Assembly (NCBI GenBank): GCA_002633005.1
Contig: NMRA01000216.1
Location: 530,441-594,440 of the forward strand
Direction of reading: 5' to 3'
Length of the DNA stretch: 64,000 nt
DNA from: Phoronis australis
Taxonomy: Eukaryota > Phoronida > Phoronidae
The position numbers and the translations under genes were made by a program. Below the pieces are notes generated by a model. The model did no database searches, was not told the DNA's origin, and saw only the letters and a list, made by a program, of their open reading frames with translations. Shown here one piece after another: positions 11,701-26,700 of the stretch (its first letter is position 1; each line of letters begins with the position of its first letter).

Positions 11701-14700
11701 TATGCAATGGTTCTATACCAGTTCCTGTCAATGTTTGGATATATAATTCAGCTTCTGTTTAGAAGAATGTCCTTTTTCTTGAATGCCCATGGCTATTCCA
11801 TTTGAATATGACTTACTGATAAATGGTCAATGATTCTATTAATCATCTTGGTGCTTTCAAGCCATTGGTCAGGATTTAGTCTTTATGGCTTCATATACCA
11901 TGACTGGTGTCTTAAAAATTGGTGTTAAAAGCACCATTTACTTCAATTTTTATGTTTATTGGTGCTGGACATTAGTTGACGAGGCTCCGCTTTTTAAAAT
12001 GGCAATTTAAGGTCTAAGCAAATGCTCTGATCTATATTGGCAAGAGGATATATATGGTCAAATTTCACCAATTTTGGGAATTAATTTTTTTTATTGAAAA
12101 TGGCAAGATTTTAACATAAATCTTTTTTCGAATGCTTAAAACATAGTTGTAAATGTCAGTGGTGATGGAATAATCTGGCAGTATTTGTGGTAGGAGAGAG
12201 TATCGTGCGTTCCTCTCCTCCCATTGGACCTTTGCTGGGGTATCACAAACCCATCATCTACCATTATCATCCGATAATAGTTGTGTTTATCACCTCGCAT
12301 TACACTGGATAATTAGATAATGGGGCCATATCCCTCTGTAAGATTGCCCCTGTCTTTATTGTGCAGTAACAGACAAGGTGTCACCCTAATTGAGCTAATC
12401 AATGCTTGAAAAGAACATCAATGTCTTCTCTGTCACTTTTATGTAATGACAGGTGTCTGTTGTAATGATGATGTCTGGGCACAGAGGAAGTCATTACAAC
12501 ATACTATGGATGGGGGATATAGATATGCACTGAAGGCTATTTAAATGTTGTTTTGAATTTTTATATTCCTGTCAATTGCAATCTGCCAACGTGTTAAATT
12601 AGCTGCAATGCATTGTCTGGTTGACAGTGACATTGTGAATGGGATGCTCTTATATAGTGATAATCTTTAGGAAAATTCTATCTGACATGGTTATTTTTAA
12701 TTGTGCCTGCAGTACCAAGTTTCCTTAAATTTAAGCAGCAATTGATATGTGCTTCTTGCCCTGAAAACCTGAACTTGTGCATAAAAGACGTTATAGAAAA
12801 TTGATTCAAAATTGGGTTTGATTTTTGAAATATCTCAGAGCAAAAGCTGAAAATATTCTAATAGCTTACTAAGTAATATAACTGTTAGATTTACACTGAT
12901 AGTTTGTATTTCTTTTCACATCTTACCATTTATTATATTGTCTAAAGTATATTCCGCAGTTCAATAAACCTCCAGTAATGTTACTCATATCATTCTCTTT
13001 CTGAAGCCATTGTGTCTGGGAGCATAAATTTGATTGAAAATGACTACCTGAAATAGACATTAGTGAATTATTGCGATCCATATTGATATCAATCAGGTAA
13101 TTCACAAGGTGATTAGGAACATGAGGTTTAACACTTAATCTGTCTTGGTAGGGGAGAATCTTTACAAGATCATCTGTGTGGAAACCATTGCCTGATTTTG
13201 CTTGTTAATCCCTTGTCGGTCAGCACAAGTCAAGAATATTTACCGTTTCATTTTGAATAGAGCCTCAGATGCTTACAACTATCTCGATTTATGTTATTCT
13301 ATCAGTGCGCTCATTAAATGCGTTATTTAATTTCAATATTTATTCTGACAATGGGCGCTTATTGCTTTGTCAGGGATTATTTGCTTTAAGTTTCTCTACC
13401 CAGTCACTCATGCCAGATTCTCTATAAAGGTGTCTACTCTTACATCTGGCTAGAATTCTATCCTCTTTAATGTTTTTCTATCAGTATAAGCCATTGTGGT
13501 CATGTTTATCCTGATAATAATAATCAGAATCTTGCCCCTGTGGGGCTAATGAGCGCTAAGATTGCTTCACAACTTCGTTTTGTTGATTTTCTAAAGGCAT
13601 TCAATTCCGTGCATTGAATCTTAGTGGTCAATTGGTATATTGGACAAAGTTGCTGAAGATATGTAGTATCCACCTTACATGAAGAATAGATGCCCTGAAG
13701 GTCAAACAAATATACTAATGCAATTCTTTTTTAGGTGAAATAACCACAAAAATGCCACAATACTTATGAATTTGCATATTTTTGTCTCAAAACTCTATCA
13801 CAATGACACTGAATGTTTTAGTTTTGGTGTGAAACTTTTTACATCTGTTGGTTAAATATTTGAAATAAATTGTGAGCATTGTTGTCTGTAAGTCAGTTTT
13901 TATAAAATGCTGCAGTAAGAGGCTTTCACTTTTGACTGTTCTGATCATGTTTAAAATTAATTAGCTGTGCTTAGTTAAAGGAACCCGGTAAACTGTTATG
14001 CAGCAATTTAAGCTCATACAATATTTCTTCACTTATTTCGCACAAAATTTACTATCCAAACTCAAATTTTTCAGATGCTGAGAGTACTTCTGCAAATGAT
14101 AAAAAATTTACCAAAATGCCCATTTTTGAGAATTAACTGCATTGCTGCAGATGATTTTTATTTTAACATGCAGTACTTGTTGACACCTGTACAGCTCAGA
14201 TTAAGTAATACTTTCAATTTTTGTTGAGTAATTTCACGACATTCTTTTTCTCACCATATTGTGCGTAGTGGTGGGGTCGAGTCACAGCAGGTCCAATCTG
14301 TTTCCAACTCTTTATTTCTGGCAGCAGGCCAGCAATTCTGTCTTTTTAGCTTAAGATTTCATCTAATAACCATTTACTTTTGTTGTCTCACTTAGGATAA
14401 TAAGTAAACATGCCCTCGTAATATATAAATTATTATTTCATTATCTCTCACTAGTCCTGGATGGTCACATTTAATCCAATGTTTTCCTACAAGATGCAGT
14501 TGTTTCACATTTTGTCATCTTTGTTGGTGGACATACCTCGAAATTGAAATAAAATATTTACTTAAAATTCACATATAAACACATTTCTTTGGTTCTCTAA
14601 TCAAACATAAAATAAACACACACTTAATCCAACCAGTTTCATTCATGCCCTTTAGCATTCACTCATTCAGTGGTCATTTATTTACCTAAAGCCCCACTTT

Positions 14701-17700
14701 CTTTTCCTCGAGCCCCTGCTGCAGTATCACATCAGTTAGCCACATATTTCAGTCAGCCATATGAAAACATATATTCCATTCATAAATTGACCAGCGAAAT
14801 GATTTGAACTTGCTATTACACACAATAGGCCTTGGTTTTACTCCACGCCAACTTCAATCATACCGTAAGCATAGTATGATTTACAGTAAATGCAAACAGC
14901 CAGAGACAATAGGAGTATTTACAAATAGTAGTTGACTTGGGCACTGTTAATTTGTACCACCCACTGGACACAACTTGATGCAAATACCTTACTTGCCTGA
15001 AAATAAATTATCGTGCTTGAAATTCTCTCTGTTTTTGCGTAAATCAGGACCATGAAAAAGTATGTAAAATTTCTTGATTATTACAGAATGTGGTATTTAA
15101 TCCAAATGGCAAGCAATTTGCATTTTTTGTATAATATTTACGTGATGTAGTGGACTTGACGTTTGAGAGCTGTGCAGAATTCTTGACGGAGAATTCTGTC
15201 CGTTTCCTACCATCACAAATGAGTTGACAAAAGGGTAGAGTGGGGTGGATGAAAAACCAGTTGAAATGTTTAGACACTTGCTTGTATGTCTCTGAACCTC
15301 TTTTATTGGTTTGTACAGCAAGCCCATTCATCAACTGAGCTATCCAAGCAAAACTGTTTTCTTTCCATAAGACTAGTCTCCTAATTAAGGCACAGTATGT
15401 CACTCTCAATTAAACTGGTTTCTTAATTAGACTTTATTGGGTTATGCAAAAGAAAGTTTTTGTTGCTTCCAATTTTAGCATTGAAAGTGTAGATGCATAA
15501 AGACTAAACATGTATTTGTATTTGTTCCTTAAATGCGGAATAGCTTTCCTCTTACAACAGTTCTCTACTTATGGAGTTGAAAAACAATTGCCACTATTAT
15601 CTTTTTTCATTTTCAAAGAGTAATTTGCTGCGAAAGTGATTTCCAACAAATGGTATTTCATGACATCTACACATTACAAACCAAGACTAAATATTTTCTT
15701 AATCTGTGTGTTTGCGGAAAAAAAATGACAAAATAAGTTTCGCTTGCCAGCAATGATTGTACGCTAAAGCCGAGAAGATTTCCTGTAATTATCGAAGAGG
15801 TATTGTTATCTGGTTACAGTCTTGAAACTCCCAGAGAGAGCAAAGACCATAATGAACTAATGACAGTAATTTGGTTAAATGCATCACTGAGTATCAATGG
15901 TGATACCTAAGGACTTAAATAGTTCGAAACTGACAAGAAGATAGCAAATTAGAGATAGGTTGAAAGATCATATATGTTCAGGAGGGACCTGACGTCAAAT
16001 GTTAACATTTGATACAACACAATACTCGTATTGTATTTGAGGAGTGACAGTAGAAGGTTATTTAATGATTCCATATAGCCTGCAAGAAGATTTATGTATC
16101 GTGCATTTCAGTTGTTCTGAAATTTCTTTGTCTAACAATTTCCCAGTTCTGGTTGTAAACTGTTGACTGTAAGACTTTCAAAACCATTGCAAGTCCACAA
16201 CTTCATTAAATCTTCGAAAACATTTCAAAAGACCTTGACCGAAATTATCAGGCTACATTATGAATGAAACAGCAAGAAAGTTTCTATTTCTGAAAATGTA
16301 CCAACAAGAAAGCAAAAAAGTTCGCTCTTACATTCCCAGTTAAGTATTGTAGTCAGTGCATTCAGTCGATATTCATGGATGCACATCAAAGAACATGTGC
16401 TCTCTTGAAACTTATTAATTATCAGTTGAATTTGTTTGTAAATGATATCCCATTGCGACTGATACCGCCTTCTGAGCATGGAGTGGGAATTTAGTTATCT
16501 CTGTAGAAACACTTTATCATTCTCGAGTGTCAATTGTCTTGTGAAATACATCAGTTAATTACTGCTGATTTGGATAGGCACCAGAGATTGCGATGGAGTA
16601 TGTATATTTATTCTTCAATAACTGTGTCTCTACAGAAACCCTCCCAGCTGCCATCTTGGTTTTACTCATTTGACGCGCAGTACAGACACACTTATCTGTT
16701 ACTGTGGCATGTCCTATCATACGAGACCTTTTATAATCATTTTTAATTATCAGGAGTGGAGTTTGTATGAAATTTGACCAGCCCACTGTGTGTTGGAAAA
16801 CATTGGCCTGTGTATGATGAAGGACATGGAAATTGTATTGAAAGGATAAAGTTTCACATTTTTTTGTGGATATGTCTTTTCCTTTCCACAACTTGATGCA
16901 CATTCATTTAAATTTCTTAGTGACCTAACATTTCAGACAAGTTACTCTAATTTTTAAGAATTTTTTTCTGTATTCAAAATTATTACGAGACTTTCACCAG
17001 TATGTTATTATCAACATTGCAGTACTGCTCTTACATGCAAACCACTCTTTTACTTGACATCATTTTTGCATTTTTCATGTATTTTGATTCTGTTACATTA
17101 GGTAGTGAGAAATGATATTGTGGGCCTTAAGGTAAACTTGCATGAAGCTACAGTACAGTACAGTAAGAAATGTTGGGGCATTTTACCAGGATGCATTCCA
17201 TGTTCATCCAGGGCCCATCTTCCTTGAATGATAGTTGGAAAATGTGGAATCCATCATGTCTTAAACTATTAACTATCACTTGTTGCATGTTTAGGCCAGC
17301 TGCTGCTGCTGGTGCGACAGATATAAATTGTTTATTTTAGATGTCTGTAAAAAACAAAACAGGGAATAGTCATTAGTGAGATGTTCGTTTCAGGCAAGAA
17401 TGTAAACAGCACCGAACCCCAATGACAGTTGTTTTACAGATAAAAAACATTGGGAAAACAAGATTACAAAGACGCCCAACAGACTACCACTGGCGAGGGG
17501 TTTGGTTTTTTAATTAAGTTTTGCAAAAAAGCGAGTGAAAAAGTCAGAGCGGTAATCTGATCTTGGGAATACTCGGTGACACCGAGGTTTGTATGAAGAT
17601 TCTCCCATGACCTTGTCGCAAAGGTCGGCTGTGGTCAGCTGTGGTCATTTTCCTGTCTTCACCCCAGCCAGACCATCAGCATTCAAGAGCCCTCATTGCC

Positions 17701-20700
17701 CAGCACCAATACCGGAGAGGTTTTTGTATTGGTTTTCAGCCATTTTTAATTTTTTTATTAAATAGTCAGTGTAGATGCAATAGTATCCTCCGTAGCATTA
17801 AGTGTTAATTACTGGCATGCTGTCACCAATGTGGTAATCTAAAAAAACGGTCAAACTAAAGTCGACCCGGGATTCGTGCATGCCAAATTTTTTACTTGAC
17901 GAATAGGCCATACTAGTGAAGATGCGTGATTTGGTTTGTTATATACATTGACTATAAGAGGTCGTTCTATTTCAAAGGCACAACTGAAAAAAGAATGTTC
18001 GTCGGGATGTTTCGGGATGTTTCTGGATGTTGTGGTAGACATTTGCCCCTTGTGGTATGGTCAAATGTCATAATTTTTCATTTTTGAGTGTTGGCATCAA
18101 TGAATGTATTGATAGAGTTAATTGATAAGCATATGGATAAAGATTGTAACTAATTGATTGAGATTAAAAAATCCCATGCTGATTTTTGCAGCCACTGCAA
18201 TTAGAAAACACCAAAAACATAAAAATATTCAGAAATTTTGTAATTTTTATTTTGTGGAATTGCTAGTTGGAAGAATAATTTATATTCAAACAACGTAAAC
18301 CGTGTAGGTGATAAAAGTTCAATTTGTTCGTGGTCGTGTCACAGAAGACTGACAAGTGCGGTGGTGTGGAGACACCTGTTGTTTGGATAATTGTTTACTA
18401 ATTTCATCCTTCGTGCATCCGTCGATGTCACAGGATTATTCAAGACTGATTCTCATTGGATGTGACAGTGGTTGAAGTGTGGTTATGGAGATACAAGGAT
18501 CGTTATATTCTTCTTGGGGACCTTTCTCATGATCTCTGGTCACATTATAGCTGATGAGATTTCCACAGTTTCAAGTCATCACCAGCATCACAGCTGCCTC
18601 GGTGTCCTGTTGGAAAGCTGCAGTGGGCGAGTCCTCTGCTAACTAAAACTGTTCTTTCACAAACAAAGAGAGGTCTTTATCTCTTTTAAATTTTATTTTA
18701 CAATTAGTGACTTGATTTTAGAGAACTAAGGTGAATTTGCTACCCTGGAATTGTAATGGTTAAATTATTATTGCCATAACAGATATTTGTTATTTTTACT
18801 GACTTATGAGTTACTATTATCCTTTTTTATTGTCTTCAATGTTGTGTAGAAGTGTCTGTTGGTTTTAAGTTTTTGTGGCTGTGAACTATCTTTTTCTGGC
18901 ATTTCTACTGAAAAAATAATATTTGGGTTGTGAATTAGCCAATTGTTTCAATGTGGTTAACCACACAACTCTTCATACTTAGAGACATGCAAATACGAGA
19001 ATTGTTTTGGTATCAGACTGTCTTGTGGTGGGCTTGTCAGTTTCTCTATTTGGCAGCAATATCAAATTTTCCCTTTAATCATACTATGGTTGGTTTCCAT
19101 AGCGCACTCTACGAGACGCTTCACAGAAGAGTCTGAAAGTCTGCTGAAAAAAGAAACTAAAGTTGAAAAAAAAGGTGCTTCTAAAAGTTTATTACCATCC
19201 AAATGACAGCGCCTGTTTATTTTCACTCGAGTTAAAAAAGACCCCAGTCCTGGGAAGATGCCTATCGCAGAGATAATCAACTGCCTTGGCTCCGGGATCT
19301 GCTCGATCCGGTTACGATCTGCGGTGTTCATTTCACTTAAAAAATGAGCTGCAAGAATGTTCCCACAGTCCCCGGTAAACACCAAAAAGATAATGTGACA
19401 GATGTTGGCGACAAGTCAATTTGGGACTATCAGCTTCTTCCCAAGTGTGTAGTGAAAGCAGGATTGCTGTCCATATTCTAAGTACTGAGCCTCAGTGACT
19501 GGTGTTGATAATCATTATAAATGGGTTGTGGGAAGAAATTCTTTGAAATACTTTTGGGTGTTTCTGTAACCTTTAAATAGGTGATGATAACATTTTCAGC
19601 ATTTTGTGATTTGAATTTCAACAAAATTTGTAATGATATTGTGCAAGATTAATTAGGTGCTGGTTTAATTATGGTTTACTCTCTAAACCGATTTGTAAAT
19701 GACTTTCTATAATGTATCTGCAAAGCTTAAACTCATGCAATTGATTGACAAGTTCAAGTGCAAAAAATGTTGTGTTAAATTGGGATTTTTGTAGCTTGAT
19801 TTTACGTGCTAAGTGAAGTGAACATGAAAACCTATTGAGCTGAGCTAATGCTATTGATTCCTGGAAGCCCTACTGTCAGTAAGACAACTGGCGCTTGTCA
19901 GTTTGTTAAAGACTTTGTGTACTACGAACTCATCGGTGCCACCAACCGTTAAAAGTCTGTTTACCTTCACTAGTTTTACTTTCTACCTACACTGGTAACA
20001 CCTTGTCGTATTCTCATCATTACTGTCTACTTGGTGTGTCTAATTATCAATGTCTATTTACCTATTGGCACAACTTGGTCAATACCTCGGGCCTCACCCG
20101 TGCAGCAGACAGGATAACTTGGGACATCGTGACTGTACTTTTACTGTCACCAGGAGCTGTCTTTTTCACAAGAAATATCATCACACCAGTTTTGTTAAAT
20201 GGCTCTGAGCTATCAAATTAGAAGTACCCGGTATGTACGACTGGCTATTTAACACTCCTGTATTGCCTTGTAATTAATTACATTTAACTTGCATATGGAG
20301 GCAGTAATTTTCTGGTTGTTTTTTGACATTTTTTATTGAGTGGTCAACAATTTTCTACTGTCGTTTAGCTTTTCAATCTAAATATTTGTTTTATCCTGGA
20401 TTTGTTGACTGATAGCGTGCTTAATTTATGGCGTAATGTGTGAACTCTCAATGTGCGAAGATTATATGATGGATGTCTTTTTGCAAGGTTTGATATAATT
20501 ACGGCCCATCTCTAGGAGATGCACGGCAAACAGACTCCTAGCAACCACCTGGCGCAAGTAATCTTGAAGCCATCATTTGATAAATGAGAATTTTTCATAA
20601 TTAACTGTTACAAGATTCAGATCGGTTTTGAGAAGAGAAAAGATAACTACTGAAAAGCTTGGTAACTCTTTTCTCTTCAAAGAGTGTACCTGAGCGAGAG

Positions 20701-23700
20701 ATGTGATTTGGGACAAAGTTGTGCATGGTATTGTGTCCTGCAACTTTACCAAATAGATAAGATTGAAATATATACAGTTATGTCAATTTGTGAAATACGA
20801 TTATATGTTTGCACGGGGATCCAGATCTTGTTTTGTCTAATAAATAGTGCCCTCACTGGAGTAGTCTATTCTTCAATTGATCATCCTTGACGATCCTCAT
20901 ATTTATTCAAGAATCGTTTAGCTGACAAAACTCACTGTCAACAAAGATGCTACGCACTGGTCAGGTATCAAAGGAATGATCAGCTTAGACCGTTTTCATC
21001 AAATAACACAGACATGATCGGACACAAAGACCAGTCACTCATTGGCTTTGTGCGACTTTGTCATGAGACAAAACACCCAGCCTTCTTTTCATTACATGAG
21101 AGAACACACCTCGTCACAAAAGGTGACGCTCAAAAAACACAGGGGATAAGTGAAGACCATGATATCAGATTACCCTTTTCACCGTGTGATTATCTGCTAA
21201 ATTGTTGGTTTGCGTGTCCCCTAGGTGTAAAAACACTGTAGGAATACCGTTAAGCCTGAGGGTAGCCTTGTGTGATCACTGTCTTGCTTTATTTGCAAGT
21301 AAGCAAGGAATGACAGTGTTGAGATGGGAATGTTGACTTATCTTAATAAGTGGTATGTTACCACCTGCAAGTGATGCTCATGGACAAAATTTCTGTTGCC
21401 ATAAGAGAGAATATCTCACGAGTGACTGGGGATATTGAATACGCCACTTAACTGTATTGTGCCATGAGAGATGAGTTGTTCAACCTTGATCTAGCATTGG
21501 GTTTTGAACACCAATAAACATTATAGCTACAATCGATAACATTTTGTTTCACATGAAAAGTTGTAATACTAAAGGAGTGTAATTTTCATACTTCATCAAA
21601 TTTATAGATAGTTGAAGCACCTATGGACCAGGATTCTGTCCAAAAAGCAGTTTTTGTATTTTCAATTATGCCGCCAGTTACCTGTAAAAAATTGGTCTCA
21701 ACTCCACCCTTAATCTGATGGGAAACGGTTTCTGTTGTTCTAAAGAACTGAGAATCAGTTATTCTTAGATACCATTCTCGGCCATAAAATGAGAGGCTGT
21801 GAAAAGCCCAACACTGTGTAGGCCTGGCCTCATCCAATGACACTGTGTAGGCCTGGCCTCAACCAATGACACTGTGTAGGCCTGGCCTCAACCAATGACA
21901 CTGTGTAGGCCTGGCCTCAACCAATGACACTGTGTAGGTCTGGCCCCAACCAATGACACTGTGTAGGCCTGGCCTCATCCAATGACACTGTGTAGGCCTG
22001 GCCTCAACCAATGACACTCTGTAGGCCTGGCCTCAACCAATGACCAAGAGTCAGTTCTTTTGAAGCTCTGAAATGATTTACCTCCAATTTGACTAAGCAA
22101 TTCAGACCAATTTCATAACAGTAAGTCGTCTAAATATTTTTTGTGGTGGAAGGCAGGTTTACGACCTTTCTAATTGATTTAAAGGTAGCCATTACATGAT
22201 ACTATGTGATATTGAAATAAATAAAAACAATGCTCTATGGTTATGTCGTACAGAAATGCAGGGTATTCTCTTTCTGTCAGATTCATTGGTTCATATTTTA
22301 GTCACATTTCAGGTTTACAGAATGATAAATTTGTAATTTTCCAGAAATGTCTAAACTCCAAAGTTTTAACTTCATTAAGTGTAAATATAATTCAATGGTC
22401 ATGGACACTTGCCTAGGTTTGAATATAGTGAAATAGTTTTAGCATAAATTCGGGAATTTTATGTCATCTGATTTATTGTATCTTCTTTTTTTCTAACCAT
22501 TTTCTTGAAGAACCCCTTTTTCCAAACAGTTTATTCCATTTCATTTACTCCTTCATATTTGATTGTGATGTACATTTTGAAGGTGTTGTCTTTATACTGT
22601 CAGTAGAGTCAGGGCATGTGATGTCACCACAACACGTTTTTATCCACACAAAAGCTGTAAATCTGGGTGAGCCATCATATATCTCCACCTAGTCCCCACT
22701 GTCATTAAATCTGTCAAGTTGTTGCTAGAAATCACACCTTAGGAAAAAAATCATTCTTGCAACTTGAAATTGTCAACTTGAGGCCCTGTAACCTGGATGA
22801 CAAACTCTTGATGATGTATCTGTGATGTGCTCCCTGTTGATATAAACCCTAAATAATATCCCATGATACCATCTCCACATACATAAGCTTTGTCATTTAA
22901 ATGCATTAAATTTTATTAATATTTGCTTCGTATTTATATTATTATCGTTATCTTTGGGGATTTATCCTGTACTCAAGGATGTCAGACAAGACAGACGGGC
23001 TATACAAACACTATCAGTATCTTCTAAATCCCTGTTTTATAGGATATTAAATCATCGCTGTCTTCTGCTATCTAAACAAAATTTGTTACTTTAGAAATCA
23101 TGGTGTGGCTTACTCAGTGCACACCTGATGTTTGAGGATGAAACCTGGGCCACGTAATTTGACATTAGCTTCCAGTTGTGACAAAAAATCTTCGCTTGTG
23201 GAATGGGAACAATGAACTAAATCTCACAATTGAACATTCTAAAACTCACCGACCAGTCATTGGTCGCCATTTTGTTTACTGGCGAACCGTTCACCTTTCA
23301 CTCACATTATTTTACGAGGTCCTGTTCCCTCCATTATGTCCTACTCAAACTAGTGGCTGTTCCAGAACCAATGTTTCATTACATTTGTTGAGGTGAACAC
23401 TGATGGGAAGGTAACCTAAACATCAGCCGTATATCTCAGGGACTTTGAAGTTGAGCTAAAATCCTATTACTGAGGTTTCTATTAATGAACTTTCTTAATT
23501 GAGAGTTTCACTTCAATATTTTTTTGCACGGCAGCAGCGTGTTGGGTTCTAGAAGTATCAAGTTTTTGGAGATTGTCACGCGCTCTTGGGTTCACGACCC
23601 CAACAAAATTTTCGCACTATGGGTCATGACCCCAGTTGTTCAGGAATTATCAACAGATGTCCTGTTGACCACTTAGGATAACACTGTAGCCATTAAAATA

Positions 23701-26700
23701 AATAAAACTTTTCAACCAAAAACATTTAATTTGGAATGTCTGATGACAACTTTTTGCAAATACAACCCAATTGCAAATTTAGCAAATTTTAAGTTCACCA
23801 GTTTGTGTTTATTTGTGATTAATTTCACTAAGCTGACAACAAAAACGGATTTCTTGAACGGTACTCTTTCATAGAATGAGATTACAAATTACTGCGTTAT
23901 TTTTAGTCCTCACTGACTGCTTTGTGCCGTCTGTGCACCTGTAAGACTCATTATTAGGATTCCACCCTTCGTCGCACAATAGGTCTTCTTCAGACTGGAC
24001 CAGCCCGCAAGCTGCACTTGTGTACAGGTGATTGTTATTGTAACACTAGCCAACAAGTAGATTCTCCTGGGTGCAAGAAGAACAGGGTAAAATAACAAAA
24101 ATAATGGAGTGTGAATAATGATGAGTTTGTACAAGACAACAGCCATTGAAGGGATACCTGCCTTGTTGTGGCTGGATTGTTCCCTCAGGTGTTAGGAAGG
24201 TGATAAGATGTTATGATAAGTTCCACTGCTGTCTCTTGTCAGTTTCCATGTACCTGGACAGACCATTCAGTGACCAGGCTGGACAATGGATTACACTAGT
24301 TGACATTTTGACATAGCTTCAGGCACATGCAAAATTGGTGCTTCCTTATGGTGAATGACTTATTGTATGGCAATTGTATGTAACATTTCACAAATAAGAG
24401 TTATCTTCTTCATAATTATTTTAACCTGGTTTACTCACTGATAGATTGCTGTAGACTTTTGCATGGGCATACCTGAACTTATGTAACAAAAAGTGTATAG
24501 CAGTATTATGAAGGAATTTTTATTTTTAATATTCTAATTTCAATTGGCATGCCTAATTCATGCTTTTTTGTATTTATTTTTTTGTATTTCAGTTTTTGTT
24601 ATAAAAGTCGTCGTTTGTCATGTGCGCAGTAATGAATGTTCCTTCAATTTCTATGAAATTTGCCAGTGGTTCATCAACAAGGCAGCATCTTTGTGCCTGA
24701 TGACAAGACGAACCTAAGTCTATTATTTAAGTTTTGTTTAATGTTTTGATCATGTATCTGTGTGACACCTCAAATGTTTGACAAACAGGTACATACTTTG
24801 TGTGCGAATATTGTGATGGGTAAGTTCTGTTTGTCCATTGCTGTCTACATATTTGCGTTGAGTGTGGGGTGGACACTGGTCCATTATAATCTACCAGAAC
24901 CTCCATCTGATCTGTTATATAAATACTCCATCTCAGAGATGACACTAATGCCCCGCACTGTCCTATACTATCCTATTTGACTTGTATTCCGACTCAAGAG
25001 AAAGTGGCGACTCTCGGAATTGAGTAAATACCTTGAGAACAATTAATGACAGAAATGTCCTCTTCAAAGAAATTGCATTTACACCTCAGACATGCGGAGG
25101 GAAGTACGTTTTTCAATTTTTAATGTTCTTGTGTCGATTTGATAATCGTTGCATATCAATAACACTGCAGAGTGTTTCGCTAGTGACTTGTCTCCTTGGT
25201 TGAAGTTGATGAGCTTTTGTCATTGACTGCTACTGGAGACTGAATGACTGATGTTAAGATGATATCAGTGAGGCAAAGACATTTGTTTTGAGACAAAATT
25301 AATCATTGGTCAATTATTGATCCAGTGGCAATAATCCTGGATATTAATTCCAGATAACAATGGGATAGTCCAATCGATTGTATTGTTTTCACTTAGTCAT
25401 TGGTGTTAAGATCATGATTGGGATAGTCCTGTTAGGAAATGGTATTTGATTTTAAGTTACCCTATATTGAGTGTGAGGTGAAACAAGTAAAAAACATGTG
25501 AAAATCACGTTAATGAGCTCCACACTAAATACTGTACAGCTGTGGGGCCAGTAGTCTTTTTTACAAGATCTTGGATTTTGATAACCAGATGATTCCTGTT
25601 ATTTAGTGGAGAAAATTGGTTCACAAATTGCAAGATCACTATAAGTGAAGGGCATTGCATTTGCAGGCCTTTTTCGAATCTGCAATTTTAGAGTTTGTCA
25701 ACCGCGATAATCTCACTGATGATTTCCATGCTCTTGTTGATTGTGAAAACAAAATCTTAGGATAGTAAGGAATATTATGAGACCAATTTTATGAGAGTAA
25801 AAGGCCTAAATCAAGCATTTTAGCCAGCTAAACAGGGCAAGACTCAGCTTTAATAAGCCTTTTTCGAAAAGTGAAACAAAACAACACTTGCCATTGAAAT
25901 GTGCAATTCAGGTGCCAAGGTAATAGCTGTATTAGTAACGCCTCCCATGTATAATGCACTTGCAGTATGATTTTATTAATTTTGTTTTCTTGTGTTCATG
26001 CGCTAATATGTGAATTCTTATGTTAGCGTACTAATGTATCAAATATACAGAAGTGCATTTGTAATTTCTTTTGTTTCATTGCTGTATTTTGCACCTGTAC
26101 TGAGACATACAACATAAAATAGGCCGTGATAATCCTATGAAAAAATAAAAAGCAAAACCAGAAAGGAAACCAAAAAGACTGTTTTCCATAGTTGTTTCCA
26201 TTGTGGTTCTCTCTTTAGGTGTGTTGACTTGTTATCAATTCAAATACCTGAAATTCATTTGGCAGTATATTATTATTATAGTGTATTACATGTGAAGTGC
26301 TCTTCGATATTAGAGCATTCTTTATGGAAGCGACATCCATTCCAATCTTTATTGGTAAGTAGGCCTTGAATAGATCAATAAATAGACAAAGTTTGTTTAA
26401 ATTATCTGTTGGGCTGGATATTTTTCAGCCAAGTGAAGTGAAGTAGTTATTATGTTCCATATTTGTGTATTATCTAAACCAGAGTGCTAGGACAGCATTC
26501 AATTGGTGACTTAGCCCATTGCAGCTTATCCCCCAATAGTCACCTCTGATGGCTCCAATATTTACAAATTCTTCAACTTTAGTGCACACTTAATGCCAGT
26601 GGAGGTAATCCTTTTGTTCTGCTGTAAACAATTGAGACACTTTGGAGATCCATCCTGAGCCCAGCTGTCCAAATACCAGTTCTGTCAATATCATCTCCAT

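Noticed and set aside
21811-22042. CRISPR-like array
   Set aside because: Units are contiguous with no spacers and the genome is eukaryotic; it is a minisatellite.
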